Assembly (NCBI GenBank): GCA_001839685.1
Contig: MLAK01000218.1
Span: forward strand, 81,196 to 100,954
Length of the DNA stretch: 19,759 nucleotides
Origin: Tritrichomonas foetus
Taxonomy: Eukaryota; Parabasalia; Tritrichomonadida; Tritrichomonadidae
Direction of reading: 5' to 3'
Shown: piece after piece, positions 6,541 through 14,389 of the stretch
Numbering within the stretch: position 1 is the first letter of the stretch
Layout of the letters: each line of letters opens with the position of its first letter
Notes under the pieces: model-generated
Told to the model about the DNA's origin: nothing
The model's database searches: none
Seen by the model: the letters and a program-made list of their open reading frames with translations, nothing else
Program-made: the position numbers and the translations under genes

Positions 6541-9165
6541 ATGGAAAGATCACACGAAAATGAGCCGAATATTTTCAATCTCGTGCTGGACCAATTTAAA
6601 GACGTTACAATTTTAGGTCTTTTAGTATCAGTTATCATCGGATTTCTTATCGCATCGATGGAAAATGATCCAGAAAAGAAAATTTCTTCATTTATCGAAC
6701 CGTTCATTATATTTTCAATACTAGTAATCAATGCAGTTATTTCTGTGATTTTTGAACTGAAACATCGCCGCGTTCGTAAAATCGTTAACAAATTAAATGA
6801 TGTCAAAGCTTTTGTTGTTAAAAACGGCAAAGAAATCGTTATCCCAGCTTCTCAAATTTCAGTCGGAGATATCATCAATCTCACAAAAGGGGACAGAGCG
6901 CCAGCAGACATCGAAATCCAAAAAATTTTATCAAATTCCATTCAATACGAAGTTGTTGATGAGTCACAAAATCTTACATTATCAGATAAAAAAGAAGGCC
7001 TTATTTATTCAGGTGCTGCTATCACGAAAGGGTCATTACAAGGAGTTGTGAAAGCTCTTTCAAATTCATCAAATTCACATCACATTTCAGTACATGCCAA
7101 ACCAGCTGGTCGTGCATTTGTTTCACAAATTGATTCATATGGACATATTTCATCAATTATTATTTTAGTAGCTTGTGTAATTATTTTTGTTTTAAACCTT
7201 TCTAAAATTAGCGAATATGATTCATTTCTGAAAGGCGCTTTATCACTTTCCAGAATTTCAATAGCATTAATTATTGCATCATTACCAGAACATCTTTCAA
7301 TTCACCTTAAAACCGCCCAAAGTATGGCAGCTAACAAAATGCTTCAAGCTAATGCACTTTGTAAAGAACAATCAGCCATTGATACTGTTGGAAGAGTTAC
7401 AGTATTATGTGGAAACTTATCTTCTGCTTTTTCCTCAGCTGAAAAGACTGTTAAGGAATTCATGACTGTTAGTGAAGACATTGTTGATGTTTTTTCAGTC
7501 ACTGGTGAAGGCTATTCACCAAATGGAATGATAAAACAAAAAGATTCGATTGTCAATATAAATGAACATAAAGCTTTTGAAAAAATTGCAATTGGATCAG
7601 TTTTATGTTTATCTCGCTTAGTTTTAACGAAAAATGAAGATGATAATAAGAAAATTGCAGCTGATGGTGCATATTATACAAATGCAGCTTTGCAAGCATT
7701 TGGTACCAAATTAATAAACACAGATAAATCAACTGATGAATTCTTAAAAGTCAATGAAACCTGGAATAAATTACATGAAAAATATCCATATTCAGTCATC
7801 GATGAATTTTCACGAGACACAAAACTTTCTGTTTATCAATGCGGTAATGTAAAATATACACTTGGTGCACATTCAAAGATACTCAAAAATTGTCAATACT
7901 ATTTTGATGATCAGACAGGACAAGTCTGTGAAATGTCAACAAGAGTTCGTACAAAACTTGAATATAAATCAATGGAATGGGCCAACGATTTTCGTATTCT
8001 TGGAATTTCATTTGAAGACAATGATCGCCAAGTCTTTCTTGCAAGTTTGGCACTTTTTAATCCACTTCAATCTGATGCAATGTCATCTGTTGAAGAATGC
8101 AGAAACTCTGGTGTTCGAGTTATTTTAGTAAGTGGTGAATCAGCACATACTGCTGCTGGTTATGCTGCTAAAATGCGCCTTAAGAACCCAGATAATTGTG
8201 TAACACGCCAACAATGGCTTTCTGCATCACTTGACGCACGTAAAAAGATGGTCAAAGATACAGAAATATTTGTTGAATTCACAGAAGATGAAAAATTAGA
8301 TTTAGTTCAGCTTCTTCGTGAACAAGGTGATGTTGTTGGTATGATTACTGGTTCTGTTCCAGATTTAACTGCAATGAGAGCTGCTGATATCGGAATTAGT
8401 GTTATTAATGCCAGTGAATGCATTAAAGGTGCAGCATCACTTCTCTTAAAAGATGATTCTGTTGCTGCATTGCCGGCTGCCATTGTTTTATCTAGATCAA
8501 CTGTTAAAGCAACAATTGGATGCATTAAATTTATAATGTCATGTGGAATCACTATGATTTTCTCGAGTTTGATTACAGCTGTATTAAGAATGCCAATTTT
8601 ATTAACAGGCGTTCATATTTTATTAATTGCATTTTTAACTCTTCCATTTACAGCTCTAATTGCAACATCAGTGAGTCAAATAAGTAATAGAAATAATTAC
8701 GATAAACTTGTAACATATAAAACACGTATCCAATTCATTGTCATTGGAATTGTTGGTGCAATATCAATGATATTAGCTGCATTATTCGTATTTTTAATTG
8801 ATTCACCAAATGTTAAACATCCACTCACATTCCATGATGTTACAAACTATAATACTGCACCAAAAAGTGCAAGATCTATACTTCAAGATCCAGCAGCACC
8901 AACAATTGCAACACTTGTTGTACTTATTGTATCCATAATGAATGCATATGATTCACTTTCCGTGAATGGATTTTCGATAACAAAGAATGCTTTTACCTCA
9001 TTAATTCTTGTTTTAAGTGTTTTGACATTTGCGGTAATTACAGAAGTTCCTTTCTTGGCAGGATTATTTGGACTTACACACCTTTCACCATTTAGATGGG
9101 CAGTAGCAATATCATTAGGTTTACCAGTATTTCTTGTGAATAGTGTTTTCAAGCTTGTTGGATAA
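6541..9165 (+). CDS. SERCA-like P-type ATPase, predicted catalytically dead
   Basis: An 874-residue membrane protein that aligns along its whole length with P2A Ca2+ ATPases. M1-M2 are near 23-71, the actuator domain follows (VGDI and KGDxxPAD kept), M3-M4 are near 202-255, then the N and P domains, and M5-M10 run from about 661. The catalytic motifs are lost. TGES has become L145-TLS; the phosphorylated Asp of DKTGT is N292 followed by LSS; the Lys of KGA is L441; DPPR is N507-PLQ; TGD is S531-GE; and the first Asp of GDGVND is S605. Ca2+ ligands are also changed (N768 to G669, E771 to M672, N796 to A697, D800 to L701, E908 to S798), while E309 (E250) and T799 (T700) remain. The family is usually near 1000 residues and the N domain is short here. 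The intact frame argues for a non-pumping role, for example as a regulator or scaffold in an endomembrane. Confidence 0.92.
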   Translation: MERSHENEPNIFNLVLDQFKDVTILGLLVSVIIGFLIASMENDPEKKISSFIEPFIIFSILVINAVISVIFELKHRRVRKIVNKLNDVKAFVVKNGKEIVIPASQISVGDIINLTKGDRAPADIEIQKILSNSIQYEVVDESQNLTLSDKKEGLIYSGAAITKGSLQGVVKALSNSSNSHHISVHAKPAGRAFVSQIDSYGHISSIIILVACVIIFVLNLSKISEYDSFLKGALSLSRISIALIIASLPEHLSIHLKTAQSMAANKMLQANALCKEQSAIDTVGRVTVLCGNLSSAFSSAEKTVKEFMTVSEDIVDVFSVTGEGYSPNGMIKQKDSIVNINEHKAFEKIAIGSVLCLSRLVLTKNEDDNKKIAADGAYYTNAALQAFGTKLINTDKSTDEFLKVNETWNKLHEKYPYSVIDEFSRDTKLSVYQCGNVKYTLGAHSKILKNCQYYFDDQTGQVCEMSTRVRTKLEYKSMEWANDFRILGISFEDNDRQVFLASLALFNPLQSDAMSSVEECRNSGVRVILVSGESAHTAAGYAAKMRLKNPDNCVTRQQWLSASLDARKKMVKDTEIFVEFTEDEKLDLVQLLREQGDVVGMITGSVPDLTAMRAADIGISVINASECIKGAASLLLKDDSVAALPAAIVLSRSTVKATIGCIKFIMSCGITMIFSSLITAVLRMPILLTGVHILLIAFLTLPFTALIATSVSQISNRNNYDKLVTYKTRIQFIVIGIVGAISMILAALFVFLIDSPNVKHPLTFHDVTNYNTAPKSARSILQDPAAPTIATLVVLIVSIMNAYDSLSVNGFSITKNAFTSLILVLSVLTFAVITEVPFLAGLFGLTHLSPFRWAVAISLGLPVFLVNSVFKLVG

Positions 9166-9166
9166 A
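9163..9166 (+). terminator. UAAA poly(A)-type signal overlapping the stop
   Basis: The stop TAA continues to TAAA, the tetranucleotide proposed as the trichomonad cleavage and polyadenylation signal. Confidence 0.45.
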
Positions 9167-10034
9167 GATAAGTTTTACTTTTAATTATATGATATTTTTT
9201 ATTTATTTATATATTGATTTTTTTTTTTTTAAGTGTTTTTTATTGTGAAATTGAGCGAATGATTTCGATATCGAATGATACCACACTAATACATTTTCTG
9301 TACTTATTTAGACGCCAAATATGAATTCAAAAAGAAAAAAAAATTGAATATGACTGATGAAAAAAATAGTAAGTGAAATACCCGGATATAATTTGAATAT
9401 TAATCAATATTATCGAACATGTATGAATGAATAGTTATTAAGATTTTGAAAACTATTTTAATTTCTTATATAAACACAAAGTAACAAGATAATTTCGTTT
9501 TGTTCGAATCATGAAAATGCATCCATTTTTTGGATTTTTGGAATAAATCAATTTGAAAAGTCACTCTCAAAAATGATTGATTGTATTCAAATTTCGTTGA
9601 TATGTAATAAACTTCCTCCTGTTTTGTTACAGAAAGATATTGTAGCTCAGATCTTAGTATCTAATGACTAATAAGAATTATTATCATTTTATTTTGGACC
9701 AATAGATATAAACTTTTTTGAATATAATTAGAAATTATACATTCTCAAATAATCAAAAAATAGTCTTTTCAAAATGTGTGATGCCATTATTTTTTTGAAG
9801 AAAAATATCAAAGACAGTTCTTTTTTCAAACGAAAAACAATCTTACAATAAATACAAAAAGTTTCTTTAGACGAAATAAAATCACAATATATTTATGCGA
9901 AGTTTTGAATATTCTGTAGATATTGAAAAGTATTGTGATAGAGTTCTTTCAAATATTGAAGGAAAAGAATAAAATTGTGAAAAATATTAGCGCTTCTGCT
10001 TTTTCAAAAAAGAAAGCAAAACGTCTTCGAAAGC
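9167..10034. other. Intergenic between the pseudo-pump and USP genes
   Basis: About 870 bases, strongly AT-rich with T and A runs (for example 9220-9231). I see no coding frame of substance, tRNA or convincing repeat. It must contain the USP promoter. No TCAYW initiator sits in the last 40 bases before the ATG at 10035; the nearest TCA is followed by AA. Confidence 0.5.
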
Positions 10035-11876
10035 ATGAAAACTCTCGAGCAATTCCGTTTCGAGCTCCAGAAGCGGATAGACGAGATTACCAATGTCACA
10101 CCTCGAACACAGAGTCGCAACGTTCATATTTTCGTCAAGGAGTGGCATGATAAACTTGTTGATTGGCTATTGAACGACGGGAGGGATCCACCCGGGCCAA
10201 TTGACAATTCGCCTCTTATGCAGGATACATCAAACAGCGAATGTCGAGAAGTTCTATCGTATATTTCTCACAAAATCGACTTCGAAATTGTCGAAGCTCC
10301 AATCGGAGAACTTTTACTCAATTATTTCACAGGCGGACCTCCAATAATTCGTCGACTGTCAATCCCAGCCACCCACGGAAGCAGCTGCGTCCTCCTCCAT
10401 CCGATCTCGTTCGAAATGCAAACCCATAAAGGACCAAAATACAAAACTTGCGCACCAGATTGGAAATTGAGCGACTTAAAACGTTATCTATGCCTGAATA
10501 TACGCGCAAATCCAACAGAATATCATTTTTCTGTGCCGAATTCAAATTGTGTGGCTAATTCAAATGTCAATGAAATGATGACTGTTGGCGAATATTCAAA
10601 GCTCCATGGAAATGTAATCCGATTGTGCAAAATTGTGTCAGACACACCTCCAATGAGCACTTTTGGAAGCAATTTTAATAATAATAATTTTTCAAATGCT
10701 TACGGAAGCAAAAATATGAATATTAATAATCATAATACTAATTTTAGTAATAATCATAATAATAATAATCATTATGGTACTGCAAACCTACTTACTAGTA
10801 CTATGCCTCGTCAAACATTTACTGATTCTAATTTTCACGTTCCACATCCAACAATTAGTGTTCGATCGGGCTCTGTTTTAGGTGTGCCTTCGCCCAAGCC
10901 AGTTGGCTTAGTTAATTTAGGTAACACGTGCTTCTTCAATGCTGCAATGCAATGTTTAATGCGCGTGCAGCCTCTCGTTAATTATGTTTTTTCACCTAGT
11001 TTTGAATGCGATATTAATAAAACTAATAAGCTAGGAAGCCAAGGTGAAATAGCTACTGCATTCAAGGCATTTCTACAGGACATGTCAACATCATCTCGTA
11101 ATGCACGTAACCCAAATAAGCTAAGGAGCGCACTAATTAAGAAATATAACACTTTTGCTAATTACGGGCAACATGATTCACAAGAAGTCATCGGCGCTAT
11201 CCTTGATGGCCTGCACGAGGATTTGAATCAATCTCCCTTCTCAAAAGGCGAGAAAATGCCAATTGATCTTGACCCATTAAAAGCTTATTCGTTTAGAAAC
11301 CGATCAAAAATCGTTGATCTTTTCCAAGGAAATTTGGCGTCTTCTTTGATTTGTCCAAATTGTAAATACACAAGTGTCGTTTATGATCCATTCATGTTTC
11401 TTTCTCTATCGGTTCCAAAACGTCAATATCCACCTATTTCACTAGAGGAGTGTCTGAAGCAGTTCAACCAAGAAGATGAGCTTGATGCAAACAATTTATG
11501 GAACTGTCCAGAATGCCACCATAAAGTTCGTGCAAAAAAGAAAATTTGGGTTAATTCTGCTCCAAATATTTTGATTATTCATTTAAAAAGATTTTACGGT
11601 TCAGGTTTCTTTGCAACAAAAATTGAATCAGACGTTCGCTATCCGGACGAAATTGATATCAAGCTCGTGACTGAAAAAGGAAGCGGAAAATATCAACTTT
11701 TTGGAGCGATTTTCCATTCAGGCGGAATGATGAGTGGACACTATACGGCAGCAGCAATTGATTTTGTATCTGAAAAATGGTATAACTTTAATGACTCTGA
11801 TGCAAGAGAAATAAGACAGCAGGAGGCACATTCACCGCGGGCTTATATTTTGTTTTATCAGAAAAAAAATGTGTGA
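10035..11876 (+). CDS. Ubiquitin-specific protease, DUSP-UBL-USP type
   Basis: A 613-residue cysteine protease predicted to remove ubiquitin from proteins. Residues about 30-110 resemble a DUSP domain (W37, DWLL, PPGPIDNSPL), and 125-200 resemble the ubiquitin-like domain found in USP4/11/15. An Asn-rich linker spans 210-247. The catalytic core runs from 289 to 611: Cys box GNTCFFNAAMQCL with nucleophile C299, QHDSQE, two zinc-knuckle CxxC pairs (CPNC, CPEC), His box SGHYTA with H569, and N586 in WYNFND. The triad is therefore Cys-His-Asn as in USP2, and appears active. The upstream frame closes at a TGA at 9978 with no earlier ATG, which fixes the start. No standard initiator is seen next to it. 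It converges with the PP2A-A gene. Confidence 0.95.
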   Translation: MKTLEQFRFELQKRIDEITNVTPRTQSRNVHIFVKEWHDKLVDWLLNDGRDPPGPIDNSPLMQDTSNSECREVLSYISHKIDFEIVEAPIGELLLNYFTGGPPIIRRLSIPATHGSSCVLLHPISFEMQTHKGPKYKTCAPDWKLSDLKRYLCLNIRANPTEYHFSVPNSNCVANSNVNEMMTVGEYSKLHGNVIRLCKIVSDTPPMSTFGSNFNNNNFSNAYGSKNMNINNHNTNFSNNHNNNNHYGTANLLTSTMPRQTFTDSNFHVPHPTISVRSGSVLGVPSPKPVGLVNLGNTCFFNAAMQCLMRVQPLVNYVFSPSFECDINKTNKLGSQGEIATAFKAFLQDMSTSSRNARNPNKLRSALIKKYNTFANYGQHDSQEVIGAILDGLHEDLNQSPFSKGEKMPIDLDPLKAYSFRNRSKIVDLFQGNLASSLICPNCKYTSVVYDPFMFLSLSVPKRQYPPISLEECLKQFNQEDELDANNLWNCPECHHKVRAKKKIWVNSAPNILIIHLKRFYGSGFFATKIESDVRYPDEIDIKLVTEKGSGKYQLFGAIFHSGGMMSGHYTAAAIDFVSEKWYNFNDSDAREIRQQEAHSPRAYILFYQKKNV

Positions 11877-12226
11877 TAAATATATATTTGCGATTCACTT
11901 TTAGATTTGAGTTTTTAATTTTCTATTTTTTTTATATATCATACGTTTCTTTCAAGTGAATAGGAATGTATCTGAAAAGTGGTAGAGGGATGATATTTAA
12001 TATTGTATAAGGTTCGATATTTAAAGCAATATTCATCACGCTGCTTGCTTTATTATGTATTTCTTTTTTCCTGGAAAAGGATTTTATTTATGATTTCCTT
12101 TTTTTTAAATTTATTGAACCAGTCTGAATAAGAGATTTTTCAGATGTGTCACGTATTAAAAGGTAAAAAAATGATTTCCTATTAAATGAAAAAGCCAAAG
12201 CCAGAAAATTAATCTAATCTAACATT
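11877..12226. terminator. Shared 3' region of two convergent genes
   Basis: A 350-bp AT-rich spacer between the stops of USP (+) and PP2A-A (-). TAAA directly follows the USP stop at 11877-11880. On the minus strand the PP2A-A stop TAA extends to TAAA at 12229-12226. No gene is seen. Confidence 0.45.
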
Positions 12227-14023
12227 TTATTCAATCTTATTAATAACAAAACGAGCATATTCAACAACATTATCCACTGGATCATCAATAAAACGATTAA
12301 TATGCGATACAATGGTTTCTTTTGTCTGTCTAGACGATGCTTTATCATAAAGCAAGTGCAAAATAAAAATTGCGATTTGTCTGTGACGAAAACGATCACT
12401 TTCTTCAAAATCTGAAAGATATTTCGGCCAATTCTGTTCAATTCCATCCGCCGTCATAAAAGCGACTAATTGAGTAGCTGCTGCTTGACGAACAGGTTTT
12501 GCTTCATCATCGAGCAGTTTTATGCAAATTTCTGTTAATTGTTGCACAAAATTTTGAAAACTTTGGGCATTTTGAATACTTTGTTCATTATGTGGATTAT
12601 TTGTATTTTGCGAAATAGTATAATTAAAAATTTTGGCCATATCAAGGAAAAGATCGACTATATTTTTCCTATTTCTCCAATCTTCTGAAGTAAGAGTCTC
12701 TTTAATAATATCAATAATTATATTTCTATTTAATAGTTTAATTGCAATTAACTTACTTCTGTTCTTATTCATATTGTTCGATAAATTACCATTTAAATTT
12801 CCACTGATGTTATTATTTAAGTTGCCATTTATACTGGTTAAATTATTGTTTATATTGTGAGTAAAATTATGATTCGAATTATTATTTTGAAAGATATTGG
12901 TCAAGAAGTAAAGTTTTACATCAATTCCTTGTTGAAGAATCAATTCAGTTACATTTTTTGCTTTAGGGCAAACTACCAAAAACAGGTCGATTGCAATTTT
13001 TTTTAGTGCAAGATTCTGAAATCTCAAAGTTTCACATAAAAGTTTTGCAAAATCAGGATTATTTATGACAGATGCAAGTGACTGAGACATTTTTCCTTGT
13101 GATACTTTCCCATTTAATGATATTGTACCATTTGAAGATATAGAAACCAATTTCAAAAGAGATCGCATTGCACAAAGTCGAACTTGCCAAACCAAATCAG
13201 ATGCCAAATTCAAACAAAATTGGATTGATACATCTTTATCAACACAATGAACAAGCTCTTGTGCAACTGATGCTCGAACAGACCAGTCACTATCACAAGC
13301 AAGCTTGGGAAGAATATGAGTTACATAAAATGGCCTGGGTGATGAAACAACAGCAATAAAAGCACGAATTCGTGAATGTGAATCATCAACAAATGTTAGA
13401 GCGACTTGACAGGCCAAATCTTCGCTTATTTTTGAACCAATCAATTTTGCAGATGCTGTTCGAACACGAAAAGATGTGTCATAAACAAGCGAAGGCAAAA
13501 TTGCTCGTTTGTTATCATCATTTCCAGCAAGATTGATGATTTGTGGAACAAAAGCTCTAACACAATCATAGGGGCTTTGTGTGAGCTGTGTAATTAATTG
13601 AAAACTTGATGATTGAGGATTTTGAGAAGATGGATTTTGATTTGATGAATTTGAAGAATTTTGATGTTGATTGATAGAATTTAAATCTGTATCATTTCTG
13701 TGGCTACATTGAATAAGTGGATGAATGAGTTGCTTTGAAACTTCTTTGTTGTCTGAGATTAATATCGATTCGATTAATGGCGCAAGTAATGCAATCGAAC
13801 CTGAAGCGGCGGCAAGTTGCGGTATAACAGAAATTAAAGCGGAAAGAACTTTCTCATTGTTTTTGGGGAGCCAGCTCGTGAGAAATGGCAGAAATTTGGT
13901 GATTATCCAGCTTTGAGGGAAAACACTGATGATTTCCGTAATCCGATGGATGAATTCGAGTTGTTGCATTTCATCGGAGCTTGTTGCTTTTTCGAAGAGC
14001 TGAAAAATATGATTCGAATTCAT
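12227..14023 (-). CDS. PP2A 65-kDa regulatory subunit A (scaffold)
   Basis: A 598-residue HEAT-repeat protein that would hold the PP2A catalytic and variable B subunits together in cytosol and nucleus. The N-terminus matches PR65 closely (helices ending FLPFLTSWL, then VLSALISVIPQL). Characteristic HEAT turns recur: FRVRTASAKLIG (185-196), SRIRAFIAVV (218-227), DSDWSVRASVAQEL (244-257), LVWQVRLCAMRSLL (277-290), KPVRQAAATQLVAF (509-522) and DNVVEYARFVINKI (584-597). Total length is near the usual 589. However, Asn/Ser/Gln-rich insertions at 109-140, 379-423 and 468-490 interrupt the array, so some HEAT helices must be shortened or replaced by loops. The ATG at 14023 is supported by an initiator 9 bases upstream. 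It diverges from VPS16. Confidence 0.9.
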   Translation of the reverse strand: MNSNHIFQLFEKATSSDEMQQLEFIHRITEIISVFPQSWIITKFLPFLTSWLPKNNEKVLSALISVIPQLAAASGSIALLAPLIESILISDNKEVSKQLIHPLIQCSHRNDTDLNSINQHQNSSNSSNQNPSSQNPQSSSFQLITQLTQSPYDCVRAFVPQIINLAGNDDNKRAILPSLVYDTSFRVRTASAKLIGSKISEDLACQVALTFVDDSHSRIRAFIAVVSSPRPFYVTHILPKLACDSDWSVRASVAQELVHCVDKDVSIQFCLNLASDLVWQVRLCAMRSLLKLVSISSNGTISLNGKVSQGKMSQSLASVINNPDFAKLLCETLRFQNLALKKIAIDLFLVVCPKAKNVTELILQQGIDVKLYFLTNIFQNNNSNHNFTHNINNNLTSINGNLNNNISGNLNGNLSNNMNKNRSKLIAIKLLNRNIIIDIIKETLTSEDWRNRKNIVDLFLDMAKIFNYTISQNTNNPHNEQSIQNAQSFQNFVQQLTEICIKLLDDEAKPVRQAAATQLVAFMTADGIEQNWPKYLSDFEESDRFRHRQIAIFILHLLYDKASSRQTKETIVSHINRFIDDPVDNVVEYARFVINKIE

Positions 14024-14029
14024 TTTCGT

Positions 14030-14034
14030 TATGA
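14030..14034 (-). promoter_or_regulatory. Initiator TCATA of the PP2A-A gene
   Basis: TCATA on the minus strand with +1 A at 14032, 9 bases before the ATG at 14023. It fits TCA+1Y(T/A). Confidence 0.6.
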
Positions 14035-14381
14035 AATTACTTTTGGATATTATGGGTATTAAGTTCGAGATGTTTCATAATCTATTTTTTCTCTTTCTTA
14101 ATAATGAAATGTTATATGAAATTCCATCTCACAGATGAACATCATCAAAGATTTATCCTTTTTCTAAGAATTCAATTTACGATTGCGCTTGAAATGATCA
14201 AATGATTATTGTATAGACAAACCAAGTAAAGAAAGTAATGAATCCAACAAAAGATATGTTTTAAGATATCAAGAAAATTGCCATTGTGCCAAATATAAAC
14301 AGAAATCAATTCACATAATTGTCATTAAATATATTCACCAATAATTCATCTTAAATTAACCTTCAACCGTTCTGAAAATCA
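14035..14381. promoter_or_regulatory. Divergent promoter spacer, PP2A-A and VPS16
   Basis: The two predicted transcription starts lie about 352 bp apart on opposite strands, so this AT-rich spacer must hold upstream elements for both genes. I see no clear shared motif or strong repeat. Poly-A/T tracts near 14090-14170 may keep the region free of nucleosomes (inference). Confidence 0.4.
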
Positions 14382-14386
14382 TCATA
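14382..14386 (+). promoter_or_regulatory. Initiator TCATA of the VPS16 gene
   Basis: The local sequence is TCATAAAAATG. The +1 A at 14384 is only 6 bases before the ATG at 14390, and the motif fits TCA+1Y(T/A). Confidence 0.65.
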
Positions 14387-14389
14387 AAA

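Noticed and set aside
9498..9512. GTTCGAATC resembling a tRNA B box
   Set aside because: Surrounding sequence has no A box, no cloverleaf stems and is too AT-rich for a tRNA.
9923..10150. 75-codon frame overlapping the start of the USP gene
   Set aside because: It begins with TTG, overlaps the USP coding region in another frame and has no independent support.
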